Assembly: GCA_029582265.1 (NCBI GenBank)
Contig: CM055834.1
Span: 1,488,001 to 1,552,000, forward strand
Reading direction: 5' to 3'
Source: Zoroaster sp. YZ-2022
Lineage: Eukaryota; Echinodermata; Asteroidea; Forcipulatida; Zoroasteridae
Length of the DNA stretch: 64,000 nucleotides
The stretch's first letter is position 1; each line of letters opens with the position of its first letter. Under the pieces are notes generated by a model that did no database searches, was not told where the DNA came from, and saw only the letters and a program-made list of their open reading frames with translations. The position numbers and the translations under genes are program-made. Below, piece after piece: positions 32,001 to 44,000 of this stretch.

Positions 32001-35000
32001 AAGACGTCTGCACTAGGTAGCAGGTGGTAGTGGGTTCGAATCCCGCCCGAGTCGCCTGTGTAGTTTTTTCCACAGACACTCGGAAAGCATTGAATATACA
32101 GTGCTATACACACGTTGGTGTAGGGCAAAATTAAATCAATATCATCTATGTTATTTTCATTATAAACTACACAATAACGTATGCTGAAATGTGTACTGTG
32201 ACCACCAGCAAGACTAAGATGCAACGCACAGGTAAATTTACGAAGTAGTCTATGGAGGAACAGTATGGGGAAGGGATTGGGGGGTGGAGGAATTGGATTC
32301 TATAGACCTTTTGTACAGAGTATTCACACCCCCTCGATTAAACAGGTCAAGCAAGACAACAACAGGCCTGTGATTTTTCAGGATTTTTCCTGATTTCAGG
32401 AATTTTTTGCAATTTATCTCCCTTTGCCTCAACATTTTTCTTGAAAGAAGAGAAATAGCCACCAAGGAAAGAAAGAAGTAGCCTGTTTTGTGTCCAAACC
32501 TCTAGTTACTCGTTTGTGGGGATGGATGTGGAGAGTCTGTAAATCCTCCAAAATTAAACATCCAGGAGGTTCAGGGGGCTTTGTCCTCTAGACCAAAGAC
32601 TATTTTCATGATTTTTTTTTTACTTTTGTCAAATCACACCCCTCCAACAAATATGAGCATGGGCCTGATGGCTTCTGGATCCTCTGAATTTTAACAGAAT
32701 ATCAAAACCGAACACAGAAATGAGAAGTATAAAATTTCACTTGTTCATAAAAAATAAGATACCTGCATGGCTCTCTCTTCCTCTCTATACAAGTCTCGCT
32801 GTTTGCTCGTAAGTTCCTCGAGAGGCTTCAGTTTCTGCTCAAAATTGATATCTAGCTCCATCGGGACGTGGACACCTTAGATGAGAATCAAATAGATGGA
32901 CCAATTTTTTTTTGGGTTTTACTACAATGCTTTTTAGGGATATTATATTTTAAATGTTTTCTTGAAAGTCGTGGGAAAAAAAAGATTTCCTTTCCATTTG
33001 TAATACCATCCAATAAAACAATCATTTTACACTGAACGATTTTGTAGCCTGCAGTTAACTCATGTATTTTAAATTTTAATGTTGTTTAACCCTCCTAGCT
33101 GCACTTTAGTGGCAAATAGCTATAGAGGTCAAAGCCAGTCAACTGCCTGTTTTGACTGTTGACCCAAATGTGCACACAGGGGCATTTTTGACTGGTTTTT
33201 ACTGTCATTTTGACCACCCTCAACAATACAAGTCAATGCTTTTACCAGTCAAAAACGGTCGACTCATTTTGACCTGTAAATGTACTTACTACACGTGAGG
33301 TTTGACAGTGTTCGGCAGTGTTTTTTTACTAATTACAGTATTTAACCCTCCTATGCCCAGGCTGAAATTTGGCCCAGTAAGCACCGCACCCACAGACAGT
33401 CACTTGAGTATTTTTGGTTGCATTGCCAATTGTTCACACATGTGTATAAGAGTGCTGGATATAGTGGCAAAGTCAAACACACTTGTGTATGTCTTACAAG
33501 TTATATGCAGAGTCACACAAAGCTGTGTATATACTGCATAAGTTACAGTCGAGTGGTTTTGGTTTGACCTCCTACTAAAGCCATATGTCCTTGCATTTAT
33601 TTGAGTGCACTGCACAAAGTCAATGGGTTGGGAGTGACATAAACATTTTGAGTGTCTTTGATTGTTAAACCTATAGGATTAAAACAAACATTGAATTTCC
33701 GGTTTTATTTTGCACTGGCAGCCGCCCATAGTTTGGCAACCGTAACTATGGCTGTGACGTAGGAAAATTAGTATATCACTGGTTAACCGTTCGCGTGCGC
33801 TACTGGCTCCATTCTAGTATTAACGGTTACCAGGGAAAGGCCGAGAGCGCCTTTTTCAGGTAGAAAAACTCTTCATACTTAAGTGCAGCGAGAGGTTAAA
33901 AAACATAGGAAAAAGGTATGAGATTTGGAAAGTAGTGGATGAGAGGGTGGAATTCAGCAGTGAGAATGTCCGGTTTGCGTATAAAATAACTTTATTTAAT
34001 CATTCAAGCGTCGTCGCCGCCACGACCGTACTCTTGTGATATGTTTGTACAGTAAAGAGGCGGTAAATAGAAACCGCGTAAAGCCCAGAGCTCGCAGCTG
34101 AAGTACATTTCACCACTAGAGGGCTACGATATGCACGAGGTGAATAAATGGGTACCTGTGAGGGCAGAGTTGGTTGTTGTGTTTGATTAGCCCTATATGC
34201 CCCGAAATGGCAGCAATTGAGCTGTATATTCCCCAGGGAGCTGAGATGGTTTCAGGAATGATTTATGCGCCCGATGAGCAGGGAGTACTAATGTACAGCG
34301 CCTTGATCTAGTCGCTAGGATATGTGAGCTTTATAAGAATCGTGTATTATTATTATTGTGTACACATGTGTATATAGTTCACAGGCAAACAATGAACAAA
34401 GTGCTTTGTGTTGGTCTGACCTTTGGCCTGGGCTGCCTCCTTCCTGAGTTGCCGGAGTTTCTTCAGGCACTTGATGAGATCCAGGGTTTGGTAGGCCTCC
34501 TGTTTCTTCTTGCGGACCTCGTACAGCGTCTTGTCAATCTCCTCTTGTAGTTCAGCCTCCTGGATGAAAATAACGGATGAAAGAGAAATCTATCTTGGAT
34601 AAATGTCGCGCACCATATGCATATTCATACAATTCATAACCGAAAAAGCCGTAATCAGAGTGTAACTGAAGGCAGCCCCTGTAAACTGTGTTTTGGGGCA
34701 AAGTGAAGTCAAACTTTAGATTGTTTTTGAATTTTTGTGCTTTTTAAAAAATTGCATGTATGTGAAATTTTGTTTTCTTCGCTGTTGCTTTGTGAATATT
34801 AGTTGATTGCCCCCCGTTGTGTCTTCTTGCACAATAACTTGTCTTTTTATACAGAATAGATAATGTGACCTGTGACATCACGCCTAAACCAAACCAGGAC
34901 GTTTCTGCCCGGTGATATGCACACGCAGGCATCACAGGCCACATCGTATACAGACAATGCATTAATCTCTATTATAGTGAAGACGGAGATCAATGAGACG

Positions 35001-38000
35001 ATGTAACCTGTGACGTCACGTCTCAACCAAAACAGGACGAGCGCGCATACCACCAGGCAGAAAATGTGACCAGAAAACGTGAAAGGTCACATCGTAGCCC
35101 TCTAGCGGTGAATTTGCACCTAGTGTCTTGATGATAGCCACTTTTGCGTCGTGTGAGCGTTGTGCGTACACATTATGTGCGTATGTTATGGTACTACACG
35201 CGCGTGTACTTCTGCCAGCCAATGATCGCTGGAGATATTCCGCGCGTACGTACTTCAACTGTAAATATGCCAAACACGACGCACTATAGCTGCCCTTTCA
35301 CCCACAGTGGTCTATAATATATATAATATAGACATTTATATGACGCTTTATGTAAAAACCTCAAAGCGCCTCACAATAAGAACTATAAAAACCAAGGCAT
35401 TATAATAACACTTAAAAGGCAATTAACAGGACTTAAAATTAATAATAAAAATTAAATATTGAGAAATAAAAATATATACATAAGAGTTACTTAAAGGTAA
35501 AATGCCACAAAAACGAAACAAATATGAAACGATTGAAACAGACGCAGCTAAAAAGAACATTATAAACAGAAGAAACGGTTTTAAGAACGCGATGTAAAAT
35601 ATATCTTAAAAACCAAACCAAAAGCACCGCAAAAAAGGTAATTAACACACCAAAAAACAAAAAAAACAAACAAGTTAAGTATTGGAGTAGAAACGAGAAT
35701 AACAGTAACGATAACATGAGTACCAAAAGCGCAACCGTATCAACTAAACCCAAAGAAAATGCCGTCACAAAAACCATAAAGCCACTAACAACATGTGCCC
35801 TCAACGGCTCATGCACGGTGCGAATAGACGATGTGACCAATAACATCGGATGTTTACAAAAGAGCCCTAAAGATATCGGCAGAAAAATTCTTAATCTGAT
35901 TTATTTTTTAACCCTCCTATGCCCAGGCTGAAATTTGGCTCAGTAAGCACCACACCCAGACAGTCACTTGAGTATTTTTGGTTGCATTGCCAATTGTTCA
36001 CACATGTGTATTTTTCTCTAAGAGTGCTGGAGATAGTGGCAAAGTCAAGCACACTTGTGTATGTCCTACATGAGTTATATGCAGAGTCACACAGAGCTGT
36101 GTATGTACTGCATAAGTTAGCAGCAGACTCATATACACTTGAGTGGTTTTGGTTTGACCTCCTACCAGAGCCACATGTCCTTGCATTTATTTGAGTGCAC
36201 TGCACAAAGTCAATGGGTTGGGAGTGACATACAAATTTTGAGTGTCTTTGATTGTTAAATTAATAAGGCACTGACATTACATCTGAAATTTTACTCATCT
36301 GAAAATTTGAACAATTCTTGATGCTGTGTGGGGAAAAGTACAAAATGTACAAACGCTGCATACAAATACACACACTTTTGCCCGGCGGGAAATCAACTTG
36401 GTACTCTAAAGGTCACGCAAAGTGTAAACAAGAAACCCTACCCTTTTTGATTCCTGCTGTGTTTGCAGCTCCTTAGCGAGCTTTGTGTCAATCTTCAAGT
36501 GAAGTCTCTTCCCTCTTTCCTCATCTTCTTGCTTCATCTGGTAGTTCTGATTCCTCCATTTCTTAATTCTCTCCTTGAAAAAAAAACACACCAAAAAACA
36601 ACAAAACCAAATTGAAAACACATATGAGTGTCACTTTCAGGTCTCCCAGTGCCTAATCTACCAAATATAGGTTTTTTAAAAAGGTTTTTTTTAAAGCAAA
36701 ATATAGGTTATTATAGATTTACCAAATGCCAAAATATAGGCTTTTATAGGTTATTTCCCGTGTTTATGCAGTGTTAAGTAACAAGTTTTTGGTAAATTGC
36801 CTACCTTCCGAGTACTTTTTGCAACAAAGTACATTACCCCATACCCTGTCCAGCAGAAAATCTAAGAGCGGTGCACATGTTACAGTTTGGCTACTGTTTT
36901 GGCTTCATTTCTTTATACTTAGGAAGTAATTTTTCTTCAAAGCCATGAGGATTTTATGAGGAAATATAGGTTTTTATAGGTTAATAGAGATTTTTGGGGG
37001 AAATAAAGGTTCCCATTTTGAAATATAGGTTTTTATAGGTTAATATAGGTTTTTTGGGGAAATATAGGTTCCCATTTTGAAATATAGGTTTTTATAGGTT
37101 AATATAGGTTTTTGGGGGAAATATAGGTTCCCATTTTGAAATAGGTTTTTATAGGTTAATATAGGTTTTTGGGGGAAATAAAGGTTCCCATTTTGAAATA
37201 TAGGTTTTTATAGGTTAATATAGGTTTTTTGGGGAAATAAAGGTTCCCATTTTGAAATATAGGTTTTTATAGGTTAATATAGGTTTTTTGGGGAAATATA
37301 GGTTCCCATTTTGAAATATAGGTTTTTATGGGTTTTATAGGTTTTGCTGGGAGGGCTGCACTTTGATCAGCACAGAGCTGGGGACAATTTCATTAAGCTG
37401 CTAAGCAGAGAATTTTGCTCAGCAAATATTTTCGATAAGCATTATAAAACAGGCTACCAGTATATTTACCAGTACATTTATTTTACATGCAAGTTTGACT
37501 GGAGATAGATGTTATCGAGTTCTTTTGGGTACACCCTGTAATGATCTCTTCTTGGAAGAAGTTATGGCTCTGAGAAGAGGCGGCTGTTCGTTCTCAACGT
37601 TTCGACTAGTCTACTCTAGCCGTCATCAGGAGAAAGTAAAATGTTGTGTTAAGTAGTTCTATAAAATAGGCCCCTTATGTAGTAGAAATCCAAGATGGCC
37701 GCTAACTGATTTTAGCCACCCCCCCACCAAGTCTCTGGTTTTTGGTCTCAACATTTTTAATTTTGTTTTTTTCTTTGCTATGAAACAATGTCCAATTGCA
37801 GCCAAAATTGCTGGATCGATTGGGATTCTGCTGTGCTGTGTTTTAAAATGACTTTTTCACATAGGGGTATGAACGTTTGCCCGATTTGTGAGGCCTCTCT
37901 TAGCCACTATACTTTGTATATGAGAAATTTGGTCCTCGTGTATACTTTTATCACGCATTTCCCTGTTGGCCCCAAAAAAAGATTAAAAAAAAAAAATTAA

Positions 38001-41000
38001 AAAAAACAACAACAAAAAACTAGAGGTATTGAGTTTGTAGAAAACAAACTCAGGGTGTTCGAGTGTGCATCATGTGTTGACATCATCACCTGAAGTTGTT
38101 AAAAGACAAGATTTACTTCAGGAGATATGAGTTTTCATAATATATAATTAAAATAACATATAATGTGCTATACTGAATACATTAACTTCCGGTTCAATCA
38201 TCCCATATAAATTTAAATTCTTCCAACCATAAGTTCCGGTTCTATCATGTGACGTCATTCATACTTCATAAAATATTTCCTCATAATATGGGTGTCAATT
38301 GTGCCAAATTTGGTAAAATTATGTCTAATGTTTTCTCGAGATAGCAAAAAGTGACTTTTTTTTTAGTGATATTTTTGAAAACAGCAGATCCCACTTAACA
38401 TATAAACCCAGAATGCTTTTTTCGAATACGCGTTCAGATTTGCGTCAATTTATAGTGCTTTTTAAACTTGAACTTCCAGTTTGGACCGGAAGTAAGGGTC
38501 AATAGGGTCATGTCTGTGTATCAAATGTTGAGTCCTCCATGTTCTGTATAATTATGAAGGAATCAAGAAATTATCTATTGTGATTCACGAGATATAAAAT
38601 ATATTGTTTTAATTATAATTAATTACATAATAATTCATCAGATGACCTCACCATGAGGTCACAACATTACCTGGAACTATATGTTAAGGTCTAACTATGT
38701 GTTCAGCTTTAAGGTTCTTTGAACTCCGCAACTATGTTTTGGCTGTACAAATACATTTACAGAATAGTGATTCTGAATAGTTGTTCACTTAAACTTCCGG
38801 TTTCGACTGGAAGGAGAGGTCAGACGAGGGTCATGTCTGTGTACGAAATGTGACATAGTTCAAGGTCTTTAAGATGATGCAAAGATTGCGAAAATATCTT
38901 CTGTGGTTCATGAGATATGATTTTTTGAAGTATTCAACTTCCGGTTTCAACCGGAAGGAGAGGTCAGATTGGGGTCACGTCTGTGTACGAAAAATCACAT
39001 AATTCAAGATCTTTCAGATGATGCAAAGATTGTGAAAATATCTTTTGTGGTTCATGAGATATAATTTTTTTGAAATATTCAACTTTGATTTAGTGTAATT
39101 CGATATCTGATGACCTCACCATGACGTCACAACTTAGGGCACAACTACATGTTAAGGTCTAACTATGTGTTAAGTTTTTAGGTTCTGTGAACTCTGCAAC
39201 TATGTTTTTGTCTCTGGATATGTCTCACTGAGAAGAAGAAGAATGAGAAGAAAAAGGAAACAAAAACTGAACAATAACAAGAGGTGTTCGCGCTGTTGCT
39301 CGAACACCTAAAAAAAAATACGTCACCGCACCGATTTTGAAGCCGACTGATGACCAGAAACCGGAGAATTTGTTTTTTGGCCTTATAGGTCCATAGACAT
39401 GCAGATTTGAAGGAAAAACGTTAGACAAAGTGTACAATGATTTCATTTCACATCCTACCCTTTTTTTTCTATTCTTCTTGAATTTGCTCTTTAGACGGTC
39501 AATGAATTCTGTACTGAACAATCTGGACTGTAATGTCTCAACTCTTTCCTGCAATAAAAAAATTTAAAAAAATATCTACAAGTTCTATTGTATTGAAGAT
39601 TTTGAAAAATTCTGTTAGCGTAAGATTTTGTCGTACTGTAGGTCGGGACCTCCGACAAAATATCTCAATGTTTGAGAAAATTTCGCAAGGAATGTAGGAC
39701 CTCTCAAACATTAATAATAATAATAATAATAATAATGTGTGGATTTATATAGCGCACATATCCACCAACTAAGTGGTGCTCAAGGCGCATTATATTATTA
39801 TCCCTGCTCATAAGGCTCATAAGGCTCATAAATCATTCCTGAAACCATCTCAGCTCCCTGGGGAGTATACAGCTCAATTGCTGCCATTTCTAGCGCATAT
39901 AGAGCAAACCAACTCTGCCTTCACAGGTACCCATTTAACCCCTGGGTGGAGAGAAGCAATTATGATTATGTGTCTTGCTCAAGGACACAAGTGTCACGGC
40001 CGTGATTCGAACCCACATTATGTTGCTAACACCAGAACTTGAATCCGGTAAGCTAGACCGCTCGGCCACGACACCCCACACGAAGCTCATTTTGTAATAT
40101 TTCTCAAACATTGAGAAAATTTCTCAAGGAATGTTGGCTTTTTTTAGTCGTGTGCATGGAGCAATGAACAGTGTCCACTGACCCAAGCATGAACCTTGCA
40201 ATACCTACATGTACAAAAAACCTGTAGATGTACATGTATGTGCATGTACTAAAATAAGCAATAATCTCAATCCTCCATAATCCACAAAGCAAATAATCAC
40301 AACTGCCCTCAATAAACCCTTTCACGGTAATATGCGCCATGTTTTTGACGGGGCAAAATTGTTTATTTCGAACGCTCGTTGCCGTCTGCGACCCAGCGCT
40401 CGAACTTCACCAACATTCCAGACGCGTGCGTGAAGTTCGAGCGCTGGATCGCAGACAGCAACGAATGTTCGAAATAAACAATTTTGCCCCGTCAAAAACA
40501 TGGCGCATATTACCGTGAAAGGGTTTATCCTTTAAAATCCTTCACTTTGGCAAAGAGGATTTTGGAGGATTTGGGAAGGTTAGGGTTAAATCTTTAAAAT
40601 CCGGAGGATCACAATATTGCAATTTGCAAAAAATCCGGAAATCTGGAAAAATCCGGACAAGTCACACCTCTGACAACTTAACCAGTTCGCACCGGGAATA
40701 AAAAAGTTTTTCCGAACCCCCGTGGCAGATTTATTTTTACCGCACAAACACGAACAATGGTGCTCACCAGAGCGTGACCGGGGAGACCGCGTCTTCCACC
40801 GTATGCTTATGGCTCATTGCCACGTCGACCAGGAATCTATACAAATATTCCCGAGAATCCTGTGGCGTGTTTAAATGCTCTCCGATCCGCTGTCCCAAAA
40901 AAATTTGCGTGTATACACGGCCTCCGACGCGAACTGGTTAAGGGCTTCAAAGCTTTGGAAAATGCATTTGTTGCATATGTGATTGATGTCGATTGGTGTG

Positions 41001-44000
41001 TGGGGTTTTCGTGCGACAAAGTTGTTATGTGGACATGTATACAGTATTGTGGTCTTAAAGGGAAGGTACAACATTGGTATTCGGTATCGTACACGTACGT
41101 TCATTTCAACCCTCTAGTTTTGAAGACATACATCTTAAAACTAAACCTGTGAAAGTCCCATCACAATAGCAGCTCCTATGTAGATGGCAACTTTTTTGGA
41201 AATTGGAGATAACTATTTCTGTTTTTTTCTCTTTATAAAGATGAAAGCTCAAATCATTTCTCAGGGTTTATCCTGAAGACGATCAGAGCATACTGATCGA
41301 AACGTCGAGTTGTAACCTCCAGTTCTTTTCAGAACTACATTACTATTTAATAGAGGATTTTCACATGGTTTCACCGCAATTAGTCTTACTCATTTCTCAG
41401 GGTGTTTGATAAGTGTACCAACTTTACACTATGTAAGTTTATAGTATAATCTGGCAATTACTAATGTTGTACCTTCCCTTTAACCCTAACCCTCTAGGTA
41501 TTCTGGCGAGGAACCTTCCTGAATCCTCCAAAATCCATCAGTGCACTTTTGGAAACATGCCCTTATCTTCCAAATACACCATGCATTTTCGTTGATCTTT
41601 CATATTCAGCACTTATGACCTGTACTTCTTGCCAGGTAGTAATTTTGCCCCATTTAAAGAGGTGAAAGTACCAGTTTTCCAACAGTGTTGGCTTTTTCCC
41701 AAAAAGTGTCCCTTGGAGGATTTTGAAGGATTTGGGGTGGTTAGGATTAACCCGAACTCCCTCGGCCCATTTGCTTACACATAACCTGAATCCTCCAAAA
41801 TCCTTCAGTAGTAAAGCAAGCTAATCTGTGATACATGTACATGACCAGGGCCCCTCCCTGCATGCATAAAGCAATAAAGTGTCCACTGACCCAAGCACTG
41901 ACCTTGCAATCACTACAACAAACATGGATGTACATGTACCATGGAAAGGCAAGTATGCCTAATAACCTCAATCCTCCAAAATCCTTCACTTTAGCAAAGA
42001 GCATGTAACCTCAATCCTTCAAAATCCTTCACTTTAGCATAGAGGATTTTGGAGGATTTAGGAAGGTTAGGATTAAGAGACAATTTAGTTTGAAGGGGTG
42101 CTCTATCATATCAAACTGTGGACACTTTGACAGATCTTGAGGGGTCAAATGGTATTGGATTTACAGGAGCACTCCAGCCACCGAAATTACAATTTTTGAC
42201 TAGATCTTGAAGGTCAAATGAGACAAGACTGGGGACACGTTTGCAGTGGGTGACAATAATGGTGCTCTGATCCCAAGTAAGAGACACCTCCTACAAATAG
42301 TGCACCTTCATCCGGTTAACCCTCCTGCACTCAAATTGCCATGACGACTCGTCTCTGTTAATGCGACGACTCAGCATGTCCTTCTGTTCGGCCAGCTGAC
42401 GTAGCGTATGGATCAAGTTCACTACCAATTGACGACTCTCGTTAACCTAGATGTAGGATTCAAAATATCAAAACTATTAATGATTTTTAAGATAAGACCC
42501 CTTAAAAGGGGGTTTGGCCAAATGCTGGAGGGGTAGACTTGTGAACGGGAGCAGAAAGCCATTCACGGCCCCGTTTGGGGCCTGTTTATTAGGCAGGGGT
42601 TGAAATTAACACTAGTCCGCTAGCCTGAGGCTAGTGGTTTCAGATGGGATTTAGGTAGCCTGATGGGCTAGTGAAAAAATAAATAAAAATAAAAAATAAA
42701 TAAATAAATAAACATTCAGTATGATCTCAGTAAGAACATGTTGCTCACCAGCTCATGGTTCATTTCTTTTTCTTGTATTTATATTCACCTTTTTTTCAGG
42801 ACTACTAAAAAATGAGAAGGACTAGTCAAATTTTGACATAACTAGTCCTGTGGGCTACCATAAAATTCAAGTTTATTATGGGAAAAGTTGGAGGAACCAC
42901 TTTCAAGTCAATGCTCATTCCGGATGATTAATTGATTATAAGGCTTCAACATCAAACTGCTCATATTAAGCTGTTGGTTTATTTGGATTCACAAATGGAT
43001 TACTATGGAAACAGCTATTTGATGAGTACTCACACTGATGGATTTGTCTGTATTTTTCTTCGCCCTCTCCGATTGGCTACTCTTGTTTTTCATCAGCCAG
43101 TCTTTCATCCATTCCTCATCCTTTTCTCTTTGCGTCTTTTCCCGCACGGTCCCCTGATTCAGCAGATGCCCTGTAAACTCAAGATGCTGCCTGGGGTGAT
43201 GATGAGGTAAAGCTTGTTGATTTTGCCGAGTGCTGGAGAAAGGACCCATAGCCCAACCAGGATGCTCTTGCTGTGGTGAAGGAGGGGGTGTCTGAAAACG
43301 TGGTAGAGGTCCTGAATCAGAATGCATCCTGGAAGGGTGTGGTCCAGAAGGGTGTGGTCCAGAAGGGTGTGGTCCAGTGAAGCTAGAACCCGATTGGTTT
43401 TGTTGTGAATGAAATCCAGGCTGACTGGGAGGCGGTCTGCTATGTGGCCATTTCCCTGGATGTCCAAATGATTGGGGTCTGGATTGATGTAGTTCAGGTG
43501 GGTGGGGTTCAGATGGGTGTGGTCGCAGACCTCTATCAGATGAGTCTGATTCTTGTTCCTGCTGATAATGTTGACTGAATTGCTGATTAGGTCCTGGCAA
43601 CCGGTGATGTCCGTGTAAGTGTGCTTGTGGTTGTCGGGTGCCAGGCGGATTTGGCCCAAGCAGATACTGACCAGATTGGGATGGTGCTAATAGGTGTGGC
43701 CTTTCTCTGGAGAAAGATGACACGCCTTGTTGCTCTTGGTGAGGCTGTTGACCTGTTGAAGAGGGCTGTCCAAAAGATCCAACACTCTTGTGGGGAAATG
43801 CTGATGCTGTCCTGTCAGAATTGGAAGTATTCGCTTCACCAAAATGATCTAAATTGTGTTGATGTAAACTGATGGAAAGCTGACTCTGCCAATTTTGAGA
43901 TTGATTTGGTTCGTGTTGGCCTTGACTTTCTGACACAAATCCTGGAGGTGGAAATGGATTGGAAAATGAATCCCACTGCAGGGCACTAGGTGGCCGTGTG

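Noticed and set aside
31246..32875. A U12-type intron between PDCD7 exons 6 and 7 (donor GTATCT)
   Set aside because: The donor departs from GTATCCTT and no TCCTTAAC branch site lies near the acceptor.
42932..43210. Plus-strand open frame over the PDCD7 exon 1 donor
   Set aside because: Antisense to the supported exon; no resemblance to a known protein.
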